From positions 1 to 37,112 of IMG/VR virus record IMGVR_UViG_3300035583_000002: a DNA stretch of 37,112 nucleotides. One strand, given 5' to 3'. Position 1 is the stretch's first letter; each line of letters starts with the position of its first letter. The translations under genes and the position numbers were made by a program. This document shows positions 23,376-31,930 of this stretch, in pieces. Source of the DNA: a virus. Under the pieces are notes generated by a model, which saw only the letters and a list, made by a program, of their open reading frames with translations, ran no database searches and had not been told where the DNA came from.

Positions 23376-23671
23376 GCGGGAGGTCCCGGGGGTGGAGGAG
23401 GACGATAGGGATCAGGTTGGGCGGGCGGAGGCATGGCCGCGATCTGGCCCACCGCGATCTCAGCGTTGGCCGCGTAGGATTTGCCGTATGCGTTCATGAG
23501 CGTCCCGAAAGCGACGCCAAGTGCGCCCGCGTACGAGCCAAAAAGCGCCGCGGCTGCAAGTAGGTTTAGTGGTCCCGCCGTCCGAAGCGTCACCCAAAGA
23601 CCAGCGAACAGGAGTGCGCCAAAGGCGACGAAGAGAATGCCCTTCCGATACCCGGCGACGATCGTGTTCAT
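23372..23671 (-). CDS. Holin candidate, two membrane spans
   Basis: 99 residues from ATG 23671 (ATGA overlap with the endolysin). Two hydrophobic segments, about 12-30 (ILFVAFGALLFAGLWVTL) and 36-58 (LLAAAALFGSYAGALGVAF). A Pro-rich cytosolic tail (PPPAQPDPYRPPPPPGPP) follows. Two spans next to an amidase fits a class II-type holin that would release the endolysin. The 87- and 116-aa single-span proteins upstream are the rival candidates. Confidence 0.6.
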   Translation of the reverse strand: MNTIVAGYRKGILFVAFGALLFAGLWVTLRTAGPLNLLAAAALFGSYAGALGVAFGTLMNAYGKSYAANAEIAVGQIAAMPPPAQPDPYRPPPPPGPPA

Positions 23672-24171
23672 TTGGAGACCTCTAACGCTGCGTAAAGAGC
23701 GGTCCAATCAAAGTGCTTTCCAGGGTCGACGTGGCCATTGGCGCCGCCGAACTTGGTCGGGTCCTTCGGATTCGGTACCCGGTCATGTCCGATGATGTGC
23801 TCTCGATCGGCGGGGATGTGGAGCCGCTTGCAGATGTCGCGACAGAGGTCATGGAGCGCGGCCACGAGCTCCGGGGTCCACATCTTCGCGTGGTAGCAAT
23901 CCCCCGCGCATTCGATACCGATTGACCTCCGGTTGTACGGACCGTTCCCCGCATGCCAGGCGTTCTTGGTATCATCGACGCACCGGTAGATCTTCCCCTC
24001 CGGAGAGATCACGTAGTGCGCGCTCGCGTGCGCGTCCGGGTCCGCAAACCAATTGATCGCCGATTGTGCAGTCGGTCCCTGGGTCGTATGGATCACGATC
24101 ATGTCGATCTTCGAACCTCGCCGCTCGCTGTAGTTCAGCGGGTTTGCTGGCCTGTGCTCAATCTGGATCAT
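23668..24171 (-). CDS. Endolysin, N-acetylmuramoyl-L-alanine amidase
   Basis: 167 residues, amidase_2/PGRP fold. Likely zinc ligands by comparison with AmpD: H28 in MIVIHTT, H129 in IIGHDRV and D149 in HVDPGKHF. Further family marks are SAHYVISPEGKIYRCV and NRRSIGIEC (E87). No signal peptide, so it needs a holin to reach the wall. It would cut the amide bond between MurNAc and L-alanine in peptidoglycan. Overlaps neighbours by four bases on both sides. Confidence 0.92.
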   Translation of the reverse strand: MIQIEHRPANPLNYSERRGSKIDMIVIHTTQGPTAQSAINWFADPDAHASAHYVISPEGKIYRCVDDTKNAWHAGNGPYNRRSIGIECAGDCYHAKMWTPELVAALHDLCRDICKRLHIPADREHIIGHDRVPNPKDPTKFGGANGHVDPGKHFDWTALYAALEVSK

Positions 24172-24431
24172 GCTCGTGCCTCCAATAGGTCCACTCGGTT
24201 TTTCAGGTCGACGATTTCACGGCCCTGATCGTCTTGCTTCAGTTGGATCGGCTGATATGCCGACGCAATCCCGCGGGCCATCACCTCATTCATATTTGCG
24301 GTCGCCCTCGCGTGCTCGGCCACGTTCCGGCATTCCCGAATGCACCGCTTCAACGCCGCCAGCGATACGAACATGACCGCCAAGATAGCCATCTGGATCG
24401 CGAGCATCGCGCCCTGAAAGAGCTCATTCAT
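24168..24431 (-). CDS. Single-span membrane protein, lysis cluster
   Basis: 87 residues. One span at about 8-27 (AMLAIQMAILAVMFVSLAAL), then a helical tail ending in a coiled coil (EIVDLKNRVDLLEARA). Overlaps the endolysin as ATGA. Could be a pinholin, antiholin or spanin subunit; sequence alone does not decide. Confidence 0.6.
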   Translation of the reverse strand: MNELFQGAMLAIQMAILAVMFVSLAALKRCIRECRNVAEHARATANMNEVMARGIASAYQPIQLKQDDQGREIVDLKNRVDLLEARA

Positions 24432-24778
24432 TTTTTTACTCTCTTCTTTCTACGCAATCTCTTTGGGTCAATCGACGGGCGATGACGGTAGGAATTTGAC
24501 CTCGTCTTGATCCCGTTTAGACAATCAACCCGCTCTGCTCGCTCAAATAACTTCACCATGTCGGCGTGGATTGCCTGGCTCCAGGAGTCAATACGTCCGT
24601 GCGCTCCCTTCACGGAGTTCATGTGGTGCGAATCGTCCGTCTTAAGATCCGCGATCTCCGCCTTGATTGACTCGCATTCCTCGCGCTGCGCGAACAGGAG
24701 CCGGCACACGCTGACCGTTGCGATGATCGCGACTAAGATCGCAGGCAGGTGCTCGCCCTGTGCAAGGAGCCAAGTCAT
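24428..24778 (-). CDS. Single-span membrane protein, lysis cluster
   Basis: 116 residues. One span at about 12-29 (PAILVAIIATVSVCRLLFA), a coiled-coil middle (EECESIKAEIADLKTD) and a strongly basic tail (RHRPSIDPKRLRRKKRVKK). Coupled to both neighbours (TAATG, ATGA). Candidate holin/antiholin or spanin-like partner of the 87-aa protein. Confidence 0.6.
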   Translation of the reverse strand: MTWLLAQGEHLPAILVAIIATVSVCRLLFAQREECESIKAEIADLKTDDSHHMNSVKGAHGRIDSWSQAIHADMVKLFERAERVDCLNGIKTRSNSYRHRPSIDPKRLRRKKRVKK

Positions 24779-25638
24779 TACTCTCCGCGGATTTCCGCTT
24801 CAAGGTCCTCACACAGAGTCGACGTGATTGGCGTCCGCGTGATATAGAACTCATAGTAAGTCTTATCTGTCGCTGGCCGCCACTGCGTTCCGAAGCCGTC
24901 ATGAATCCCGAGATAGCCAGGGCCATAGGACGGAATGAACGCGCTTATGCACTCTGGGGCTCCAGTCGGCGGATCGCACAAGTCCTGCCAGTCACCCGCA
25001 GGGCCGGTCACGATCGCTCTTCCATTTGCCTTGATCGCTGGCTCAAGGTCTGCTGTGACTCCAAAGCAGATGACCTGTAGGCCGTCACCGGCGACAATTC
25101 CCTGGTTATCCTGCGCTCGTGGGGGAGCGGGCCACATGAGCCCTGGCGAGTAGAAGGACACGAGGCGTTCACGTGGAGGCGTACCGAAGCTCTGCGTGTA
25201 CAGATACCAGCCGTTGCCTGTCCCAAGTGTCGGGGTAGACAGCAAAAAGCGGGTTCCTGGATTTGTATCACCACCAGTGTTTTTAAAGGCGAGCACGCCA
25301 GTAAAGCTCGGCGAGCCGCAGATCCAGGGGTCATAGGCGCATTCATCGGCCGTGAAGTCCATCACCGAATAAGGCGGATTCCAACTCGGCTGAGGGTCGT
25401 TCGAGCCGTTGAAGTACCAATCGCCCGACGTGAAGCCCTCAGCGCCGGCTGAGTATCCGAACTCCGCGCCGGCCGGGGTGACGGTGCCCGTCTCGCCCCA
25501 CGCGTTGGCCTTGGTGTCCTGGATCCCGTAGGTGTCCCAGTATACATGCAAGACGGCATTGGCATCGTCTGTGATGAATTGCGCTAGAGTGGGCAATGCG
25601 GCAAAAAGAAATAGTGCAGCAATAACTGTCCGGAACAT
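24778..25638 (-). CDS. Exported beta-rich protein
   Basis: 286 residues from ATG 25638 (gaggtcac upstream). Clear signal peptide: MFRTVIAALFLFAALPTLAQ, with cleavage expected after LAQ/ALPTLA. The mature part is rich in Trp, Tyr and Gly (TSGDWYFNGSNDPQPSWNPP, KTYYEFYITRTP) and looks like a jelly-roll, lectin-like fold. No catalytic pattern identified. First of three exported proteins placed between lysis and portal genes; may change or decorate the host surface, or bind glycan. Confidence 0.7.
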   Translation of the reverse strand: MFRTVIAALFLFAALPTLAQFITDDANAVLHVYWDTYGIQDTKANAWGETGTVTPAGAEFGYSAGAEGFTSGDWYFNGSNDPQPSWNPPYSVMDFTADECAYDPWICGSPSFTGVLAFKNTGGDTNPGTRFLLSTPTLGTGNGWYLYTQSFGTPPRERLVSFYSPGLMWPAPPRAQDNQGIVAGDGLQVICFGVTADLEPAIKANGRAIVTGPAGDWQDLCDPPTGAPECISAFIPSYGPGYLGIHDGFGTQWRPATDKTYYEFYITRTPITSTLCEDLEAEIRGE

Positions 25639-25646
25639 GTGACCTC

Positions 25647-26960
25647 CTACGGGTTGACCGCTCGAACCGAGCAGATTTGATTGGCGGCAGGGGTGATCGA
25701 AGCCGCGCTGATGTTCGATGTGCGAAGATCGATCGTGTCCGCAGAACTCACGCGGCACGTCTGGAGTAGCCCAGCCTCAAGGGTGGTCGCGCCGCCAACT
25801 GAACACTCGGCGCCTACGGCTGCACCCGGGCAGGTGATGCTCTGCGTTGCCGTCCTGGCGGCCGCGATGGCCGCGGTGGCAAGCGTAGCGGTGCAGCGAA
25901 CACTAGAAGAGATCGTCGAGCCAGGCGTTCCTACGCTGATGCCTGATGTGAATATCTGAGTTCCCGCGATCGTTTGTCCGTGGGAATCAGGGCATGTATT
26001 TCCATCCCACGAACTCCTTGCGGCGTTCTCGGCGACGATAGTGAATCTGGATTGGCCCCAACCTATGCCGTATCCGCCGCTCTCTGAGACCGTCGTCCAC
26101 GTCGTTCCGTTCGTGCTTGTTGCGATGCTGTTACCGGTCGTGATGGCCACAAACTTGTCACCTCCATGCGCAACCGACACCCAGTCCCCCGTGCCAATCG
26201 TCCTGGTCGTCCACGTCGTTCCGTTCGTGCTGCTTGCGGCGATATTCGCGCCCCCAACAGCCACACAGATTGACGTGCTGCACGCGACGTCCATCACGTT
26301 CGAGAGAGAGATCGTGTTGGGCGTCCAGGTGACTCCGTCCGGAGAGGTGGTAGCCCTTGTTGCCGACATTGCTATGAACTTGTCAACGAACCATTCGACC
26401 GACGAATAAGGGGTCGAATAGATCGTTCTGCTGGTCCAGGTGACTCCGTCCGGAGAGGTCATTACGGTGCCTGAGTCGCTCACCGCAACGGCTATCCTCC
26501 CGTTCCAGGCGATAGCCAGCCATGAGCCTTCTCCGGTGCCGGTCTGCGCCACCCAGGTAGTCCCATCGGTGGATGTCGCCACAGCCCCGGTGCCGGTCTG
26601 CGCCCCAAAACCGTCGTCACCATCACCGACTGCCACAAAGCGAGAACCAATCCACTTTACGTTAAACCAGAATCCCGCTGGGATCGTTGTCGAGGTCCAA
26701 CTGACGCCGCCATCGTGCGATACGGCTGCTACTCCATTGCCAACCGCGACCGTCGCAAATCCGTTACTGGCGACACCGTTATAGGCCCCTGTAGCCAAGG
26801 CGGTGGTTGACCACGCCATTGCACCGCCTCGCAGACAGAGCGCAGGCGCCGTGAGCGGCACGGTCGAGACGCCGTCATACCCCACAGAAGATGGAGCAGA
26901 TAGCACCTGTGCTACAGCGAGGACAGGTAGAAGAGCAATAACAAGAAAGAGTTTTCGCAT
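25647..26960 (-). CDS. Exported Asp-box (BNR-like) beta-propeller protein
   Basis: 437 residues from ATG 26960. The signal peptide MRKLFLVIALLPVLAVAQ is followed by at least five repeats of the Asp-box type S-x-D/N-G-x-T/S-W (SHDGGVSW, STDGTTW, SPDGVTW twice, STNGTTW twice), each with a VAVG/FVAI strand. This is a BNR/sialidase-type propeller without visible sialidase active-site arginines. A Cys-containing C-terminal domain (SVRCTATLA..., SITCPGAAV, CRVSSADT) follows from about 340. Likely a surface or glycan-binding protein; enzymatic activity not supported. Confidence 0.75.
   Translation of the reverse strand: MRKLFLVIALLPVLAVAQVLSAPSSVGYDGVSTVPLTAPALCLRGGAMAWSTTALATGAYNGVASNGFATVAVGNGVAAVSHDGGVSWTSTTIPAGFWFNVKWIGSRFVAVGDGDDGFGAQTGTGAVATSTDGTTWVAQTGTGEGSWLAIAWNGRIAVAVSDSGTVMTSPDGVTWTSRTIYSTPYSSVEWFVDKFIAMSATRATTSPDGVTWTPNTISLSNVMDVACSTSICVAVGGANIAASSTNGTTWTTRTIGTGDWVSVAHGGDKFVAITTGNSIATSTNGTTWTTVSESGGYGIGWGQSRFTIVAENAARSSWDGNTCPDSHGQTIAGTQIFTSGISVGTPGSTISSSVRCTATLATAAIAAARTATQSITCPGAAVGAECSVGGATTLEAGLLQTCRVSSADTIDLRTSNISAASITPAANQICSVRAVNP
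26092..26231 (-). repeat. Direct repeat pair inside the Asp-box gene
   Basis: The same 26-mer occurs at 26092-26117 and 26206-26231 (starting GTCGTCCACGTCG). It encodes a TNGTTWTT-type Asp box, and the identity at DNA level suggests recent duplication of one blade. Confidence 0.85.
26323..26459 (-). repeat. Second direct repeat pair inside the Asp-box gene
   Basis: A 26-mer at 26323-26348 recurs at 26434-26459 (starting GTCCAGGTGACTCC). It encodes TSPDGVTWT. It differs from the 26092/26206 pair, so two separate blade duplications are visible. Confidence 0.85.
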
Positions 26961-26968
26961 GGCGGGCC

Positions 26969-27448
26969 TCACAGTTGCGTCTGACTATCGTACCGACCAA
27001 CCTGGACAGCGTTTATCCTGATGGTAATATTTCCACTACTCACGGCCCCCGCACTCGGCGCAAATGCTATTCGACCCACTGGGCCCGAAACTGAGAATCC
27101 CCCCATCGGTTGACACCTCTCGTTGATCCCGGTATTGGCCGCGAGATTCCACGCAACAGCAGGTGCCCAAACGAGCGCAAGGGAATCGTACACATAGGCG
27201 TTCAGCGCGAAAGAGGTCGTCACCGTTTGGCCTGCGTCCGCACAAACCATCACCGAAAACGCCCCAACTGAATCGAGCCACATGCCGTCCGTGGCTGATG
27301 CAGTCGCCTCAGTGAAAGTGCAGTTTGCCGCACCGGTTGCTACTTTACTGCGCGTTGCCCCCGTCACCGGCAACCATACACAGTCGGCGGCGAACGTTTG
27401 GACCGCAAACAACATCACCAAAAGACATGCAAATATCCTCATGATCAT
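26969..27448 (-). CDS. Exported small beta-rich protein
   Basis: 159 residues. ATG 27448 overlaps the previous stop as ATGA; ATG 27442 has better spacing from gggag. Signal peptide (MRIFACLLVMLFAVQTFAAD) with cleavage near FAA/D. The mature part has four Cys (VW...C, NCTF, MVCADAG, RCQPMG) that could form two disulphides in the periplasm. Its C-terminal half is beta-like (GRIAFAPSAGAVSSGNITIR). Third of the exported group; function unknown. Confidence 0.68.
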   Translation of the reverse strand: MIMRIFACLLVMLFAVQTFAADCVWLPVTGATRSKVATGAANCTFTEATASATDGMWLDSVGAFSVMVCADAGQTVTTSFALNAYVYDSLALVWAPAVAWNLAANTGINERCQPMGGFSVSGPVGRIAFAPSAGAVSSGNITIRINAVQVGRYDSQTQL

Positions 27449-27660
27449 CTCCCGTCTTCGAGAATCTTGTCAATTCGGCGCATTTTTTCCCTCTGCGCCA
27501 ATACGGCCTTTCGCCCGGACACCCCTTCAGGAAGAGCCTCATTGATCGCCTCGGCGCCGCCCTTTGCGGTCTCTGCGTTTTCGTCGATCTCTTCTTCGGT
27601 CTCTGCGCTCTTACCGATATTTCGGAGCGCCGCGATCATCGCTTCAAGTCGGGTCGTCAA
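27445..27660 (-). CDS. Small hypothetical helical protein
   Basis: 71 residues from TTG 27660, six bases after gaggag. Charged helices with an acidic middle (ETEEEIDENAETAKGGAEA) and a basic helix at the end (KAVLAQREKMRRIDKILED). Overlaps the upstream gene by 17 bases. Could be a head-assembly chaperone or small scaffold; not recognised. Confidence 0.55.
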   Translation of the reverse strand: MTTRLEAMIAALRNIGKSAETEEEIDENAETAKGGAEAINEALPEGVSGRKAVLAQREKMRRIDKILEDGR

Positions 27661-28090
27661 GGTATCTCCTCACTGGGCGCTTGCCCTTCTCGATCACCTC
27701 GTATACTGCGCGTCCTACCGCTTCTTTTCGGTCCTTCCGGTCATGGCGCTCGTGCTCTTTCTGCGCCTTCCGCTCAGACCAATGATCTCGGTAGTCGCTC
27801 GCGTTGGCGCAGCCGGTTTCCTTCAGATAATCCCGATACCGAGCCCTACTACCGAGATCTCGGCCATCAACCTGTGTTCCCTCGTAGAATCGACCGGTCA
27901 TGATTGGCGCATCGAGAGCGCGCTCTTGTGGCCTGTAGTCCTCGGAACGCACGAGTTCGCCGAGTTCCGCATCCCAGACCCAGCGGCCACGCTGCGCCTG
28001 CAGGTTCCCAAAGACGCGTTCGTAGCCCTGCTCGAACTCAGGGGTATTGGCCTGTGAAACTACAGCTTCGTTTGCGGCTGTTCCTCTCAT
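27644..28090 (-). CDS. Conserved hypothetical protein next to portal
   Basis: 148 residues. ATG 28090 overlaps the portal stop. It has a GRFYEGTQVDGRDLGSRARY motif (about 67-86), then YRDYLKETGCANASDYRDHW and a very basic Lys/Arg/Glu helix. I have seen this motif pattern in small podovirus proteins coded beside portals. Role unknown. Confidence 0.65.
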   Translation of the reverse strand: MRGTAANEAVVSQANTPEFEQGYERVFGNLQAQRGRWVWDAELGELVRSEDYRPQERALDAPIMTGRFYEGTQVDGRDLGSRARYRDYLKETGCANASDYRDHWSERKAQKEHERHDRKDRKEAVGRAVYEVIEKGKRPVRRYLDDPT

Positions 28091-30042
28091 ATCGGCACCT
28101 CCGGAGGGACCGGCCGCTCTCGACCCTCCGAGAAGATGGCCTGCGCCCCCTGCTCAATGACTTTTCCTTCGGTCTGCTTGTCGATCTTCAAGAGATCTAT
28201 CTGAGCCTTGACCTTCTCGCGCTCAAGCCCGGCCTTTGCGCGCACCTGCTCGACTTGTATCCGAGGATTGGGCTTTGGCGGAGTGGGTTGCTGGGCCGAC
28301 TTCTCGGCCGCTGCAATTGCCTGATCAAGCACTCCCTCGATCGTCGAAGCGCCGCGGAACCCTGTCATCACCCACTTGAGCATCTTGAGCAGTGACGGGA
28401 GAGAGCCTTGAATCTGTTGTGCAGCCGCCATCATCGGAGGGAGGAAGCTCGATAGCGCGGCAAGGAACTCGGTCCGCTCTTGCTTGAGCGCGGCGAAATC
28501 CGTCATTGCCACAGCCTCTGGCTTCACCGTGATTCGGTACGCGTGGAAGCGATCCTTGATGAGCTGGACGGCTTGCTGAGCGAGATCCCGATCATCAGTG
28601 TACTGGACGTTCGACCGAGTCATGATTGTCTCGGGGTCGAAATGCTTCGAGATGATCTCCGCCCGAATTCGTTGGGCATCACTCGCGCACCGAGCAACAT
28701 CGTCCTGGAGCCGCTGGACCCGCACGCTAGCGAACTTCGCTTTCAGTTGCTGAGCGCCGAGCGTCTCGGTTGGATTTGTAGCGCCCCGCATGATATCCGA
28801 CATTCCAGAGATCTGGTACAGGAGCTGAATTTTCTGGTTGAGCTGAGAAGTCAGCTTGTCGAGAACAAGTGTGATCGTCTCGATCGGGAACCAATCGACC
28901 GATCCCTTGAGTCCGCCTTTTTCTGCGAACATCGCCCAATTGTCTACTGGCACGAGCTCGTTTTCCGCGGCGATCGAGATGAGTCGGCCAACGTCCGGGT
29001 TCGCTTTGTCGTACACCCCTGATACCCTGATCGACTTCTCAAGCAGTCCAATCCTTACGAACAGCGTATCGATCTGGTAGTAAAGCTTCTTCGCGATCTC
29101 GAAATCAGGCTTCGGCACGAACTTCGAGGTTGCGACGTTGGCCATCATTGGCCGCGGACATGGCCAGAATCCATCAAGGCCAAGCAGGTCATCTTTTACG
29201 TCAAGAATTACGTCACAACCATCTACCCACCAGTAGACCTTCTTGTCTTCTTTGCTCCAGATCTCCCAGACCTCTGCGCGCGACCACGGATCGGCCTCGA
29301 GGCCAGTTCCCTCTTCATCGTCACCACGCTTCTTGCTCTTGAGCGGGACCTCGTCGGCGATCTTCTGACCAAATCGATCAACAAGCGACTCATACGGCAT
29401 GAAGGATCTGAATCCGATCCAGCGGACTTCCTTCCAGACACGGGCCGGGCTCCAGAGAAAGTCACGCCAATGGACGTAGTCCGTCTCGACATCCTCAAAT
29501 GTCTTCACCTCTTGTGAGTATGCAGGGGCAAGCTCTATCTCTACTGGTTGTCCCGTCACGGGGTCCGGCTGAGTTCCGACTTGTGCCGGGACTTCTTGTG
29601 TCTCAAACTCGGCCACGTACCGCATCCTCATTACGCCGAGCCCGGCCAGCAAACGGTCCAAAAGCGCAAGTTCCATCGCATCAGCGTAGCTGTCCGAATC
29701 GCGCTCGATGTCTGTGTTTAGCATCCTCTCGATCATCTCAGCCGCTACTCGAGCTTGATCATCGTCCGAATCCGCGAACCGCCGGCCGACATCTACACTA
29801 GGTGTTTTTCCGTACAGTAACGCCTGTAGTGTCGTGATGTTCGAATGGTACAGGTTGAGTCGACCACCCTCCTGGTACTCAGCATCCCGCTTCTCGTCCA
29901 AGTATTGGGCAATCGCCTTCGTGGCCTGCGTGTGCCAGGTCTCGACCTCTTTGCGTGCAGCCGCGATCTCTACCTGCCATCGCTCAGCCCAGCCTTGCGG
30001 CGTATCAGAAAACTGGGAGCGGCGTTCGATTGCTTCAGACAT
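28087..30042 (-). CDS. Portal protein
   Basis: 651 residues. It has an N-terminal helical region (WHTQATKAIAQYLDEKRDAEYQ), the early NLYHSNITTLQALLYGKTPSV motif, and YVHWRDFLWSPARVWKEVRW. A long central domain and the IQLLYQISGMSDIMRGAT segment, typical of podovirus portals, follow. The C-terminus is a coiled coil (about 590-640). The portal forms the twelve-subunit DNA entry ring and binds terminase and adaptor. It follows the terminase genes, as expected. Confidence 0.85.
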   Translation of the reverse strand: MSEAIERRSQFSDTPQGWAERWQVEIAAARKEVETWHTQATKAIAQYLDEKRDAEYQEGGRLNLYHSNITTLQALLYGKTPSVDVGRRFADSDDDQARVAAEMIERMLNTDIERDSDSYADAMELALLDRLLAGLGVMRMRYVAEFETQEVPAQVGTQPDPVTGQPVEIELAPAYSQEVKTFEDVETDYVHWRDFLWSPARVWKEVRWIGFRSFMPYESLVDRFGQKIADEVPLKSKKRGDDEEGTGLEADPWSRAEVWEIWSKEDKKVYWWVDGCDVILDVKDDLLGLDGFWPCPRPMMANVATSKFVPKPDFEIAKKLYYQIDTLFVRIGLLEKSIRVSGVYDKANPDVGRLISIAAENELVPVDNWAMFAEKGGLKGSVDWFPIETITLVLDKLTSQLNQKIQLLYQISGMSDIMRGATNPTETLGAQQLKAKFASVRVQRLQDDVARCASDAQRIRAEIISKHFDPETIMTRSNVQYTDDRDLAQQAVQLIKDRFHAYRITVKPEAVAMTDFAALKQERTEFLAALSSFLPPMMAAAQQIQGSLPSLLKMLKWVMTGFRGASTIEGVLDQAIAAAEKSAQQPTPPKPNPRIQVEQVRAKAGLEREKVKAQIDLLKIDKQTEGKVIEQGAQAIFSEGRERPVPPEVPI

Positions 30043-30044
30043 GT

Positions 30045-30122
30045 CTATTCCACATTCTCCGGTGTTCTATTGGGCTCTTGGATAGGTCGAACAGGTCTCG
30101 GCCAAGGATCAAAGAAGGCCAT
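30045..30122 (-). CDS. Possible 25-aa protein between terminase and portal
   Basis: ATG 30122 to TAG 30045, two bases before the portal ATG. The peptide MAFFDPWPRPVRPIQEPNRT... is Pro-rich and reads like a genuine short protein. A competing 63-residue frame starting in the terminase stop (30226) is Arg-rich and less convincing. No strong ribosome-binding site. Confidence 0.3.
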   Translation of the reverse strand: MAFFDPWPRPVRPIQEPNRTPENVE

Positions 30123-30173
30123 CTTTCCAGGTGTCTATCTCCAGTTATCCAGTTTCCAATCCATACCAGACCG

Positions 30174-30190
30174 GAACGTCTGCGACGTTC
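30174..30190. other. Perfect inverted repeat in the terminase-portal spacer
   Basis: GAACGTC-TGC-GACGTTC, seven-bp arms and a three-base loop, in the otherwise sparse gap 30123-30225. Could be an RNA hairpin or protein site. Confidence 0.55.
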
Positions 30191-30225
30191 TGCTGCCCTT
30201 CTTTGCTTAGTAGATCTACAGTGCA

Positions 30226-31623
30226 TCAGATCCTTCCCCTCTCCCGTTCTTTCCAGAGTTCATCAAGAGTGAAACTATTCGAGAGCGACCCTATCGGTTT
30301 GGTCTTGGTCGGCTCTTTCTTTCGCGTCATGAGTTCAGACGATTTGGCGACGCAGGCCAGATAGCGCCATGCGTCCGCTGTGTGGCTTGACCAATCGTGC
30401 TCAGGTGTTCGGCTGAACACCTTTGCGTTTTCATCCCAGATATTGTGATACGCCTTCAGGGCCTCTATTCCGGCCTCGCATCGCCTATGGATCCGCACAG
30501 GTTGCTCAAGCAACCAACGGCCGGCTTGTATGCCATCCATGAGCGATAACTCTGGGCCAATCGCCACGGATCCAACCCCGAACCGAGCCACGAACTGATT
30601 GATGATTGATGCGCCAGTCTGAAGCGTCTTCGACCTAGCGTCATGAGGAAGCCAGTGCTTAACATACTGGTAACCACGCTTGGCGAGCTCATCGAAATAG
30701 TGCGAGAGGGGCTCTCCGTGCGCCTCATAGTGGTCGATCACATCAGGCACACCATGCGCACCAATTCGCCAGAACCAGATGGCCGTCGAGTCCGTAAATC
30801 CAAGGTCCCAGGTCGTGAACACGCCATCAAGCGGGTGATCGAACTCACAGATCCCTCCGCGGGCCTCAAGCAGGGCCATCTGCACTCCCCAGATGGTCCC
30901 CTCGTCCGCGTCTGGGTACTGCCCGTCTCGATACGATTTCAACCAATCGCTCGACTTCTTCAGGGATATTCGCTCGTAGTATTTATCTGGTAGATTCTCG
31001 ATATTCTCGGCGAGTGGGTCAAGTCCCCCCGGCTGCTCAAAGAGCTCGTATCCATCTGGCCGAGGGGCCCGAAACATCTTGTACCCCCAGTGAGTCTTAG
31101 CCCACGGGTTTGAGTCGAGCCAGATGCCGAACCATGACGCGCCGCCTTGGGCCTTCGATGGATACCGTCCCACACGCGTTTGGAGCAGATCGCACACCGA
31201 CTGCGGGACCTCACGCGCCTCGTTGATCCAAGCGCCCGTGAGCTCAAGCGAGAGCAGCTTCTTAACGTCTTCCGGCCGGTCGAGAGCGCGAAACAAGATC
31301 TCACTCACGACATCATCGAACCGCATCTCGAAGATGAATTCCTGCTCACGCCATCGGCCGAGTTGTGAGGGGATCCATTGTTCGAATGTTTTACGGGTTG
31401 TATCTCGTAACTGAGGGTATGTGTTTCGGATGGCCGCGAAACGAGTATGCCGTTTTCCACTCGGCCCTTTCGCTTGCTGAGAAGCACGGCGGAGGAACTC
31501 GATCACGCATGCGCTCGACTTCCCAGAACCTACAGGCCCTATTACCCCACGCAGAAATGCATCAGACCCGAGGAAACGACCAAGCGTCGGGGGGGCCTGA
31601 TACTTGATCTCGATCCCGGGCAT
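30226..31623 (-). CDS. terL: Terminase large subunit
   Basis: 465 residues. ATPase domain: Walker A GPVGSGKS at 29-36, Walker B with catalytic Glu in GAWINEAREV (E135) and an adenine/coupling region after it. Nuclease domain: D273 in TWDLGFTDST and D328 in HWLPHDAR, two of the metal-binding acids of the RNase H-like fold. It pumps DNA into the empty head and cuts it to length. It is just downstream of two small genes, the second of which is the best small-terminase candidate. Confidence 0.95.
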   Translation of the reverse strand: MPGIEIKYQAPPTLGRFLGSDAFLRGVIGPVGSGKSSACVIEFLRRASQQAKGPSGKRHTRFAAIRNTYPQLRDTTRKTFEQWIPSQLGRWREQEFIFEMRFDDVVSEILFRALDRPEDVKKLLSLELTGAWINEAREVPQSVCDLLQTRVGRYPSKAQGGASWFGIWLDSNPWAKTHWGYKMFRAPRPDGYELFEQPGGLDPLAENIENLPDKYYERISLKKSSDWLKSYRDGQYPDADEGTIWGVQMALLEARGGICEFDHPLDGVFTTWDLGFTDSTAIWFWRIGAHGVPDVIDHYEAHGEPLSHYFDELAKRGYQYVKHWLPHDARSKTLQTGASIINQFVARFGVGSVAIGPELSLMDGIQAGRWLLEQPVRIHRRCEAGIEALKAYHNIWDENAKVFSRTPEHDWSSHTADAWRYLACVAKSSELMTRKKEPTKTKPIGSLSNSFTLDELWKERERGRI

Positions 31624-31624
31624 C

Positions 31625-31930
31625 TCATCTTCCAGGCACGATGATCAGAGGTGGCTCACTGGCTACTGCGGGCTCTTCCACGCCCTCCGGCTTTGACGAC
31701 CCGTGATCATCCATAAGCCTATAGTTGCGCTCCTTATCCCGGTTTTCAGCCTGTCGTTTTCTGAGCCGGCGGAGTCTCCATCTCCGGAAGAACGGAACCC
31801 TAAGCAGTCTGTATTCCTCGATGGTCTCAGCGAGCTGCTTGGTGGTGCGCACAAGAGCGAGACGGAGTTCAAGGTTCTCGTCTCGAAGATGCGCAACCGC
31901 GCGGCGTAGAGCAAGGGCTGATTCACTCAT
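31625..31930 (-). CDS. Small coiled-coil protein before terL
   Basis: 101 residues. A helix-rich, Arg-rich chain (RDENLELRLALVRTTKQLAET, then FFRRWRLRRLRKRQAENRDK) with a disordered tail. Overlaps the upstream stop by eight bases. Could bind DNA or RNA, or assist the terminase. Not recognised. Confidence 0.6.
   Translation of the reverse strand: MSESALALRRAVAHLRDENLELRLALVRTTKQLAETIEEYRLLRVPFFRRWRLRRLRKRQAENRDKERNYRLMDDHGSSKPEGVEEPAVASEPPLIIVPGR

Noticed and set aside
27398-28057. 219-aa plus-strand ORF near the portal
   Set aside because: Shadow of two minus-strand genes; Ser/Arg/Leu-rich with no motif.
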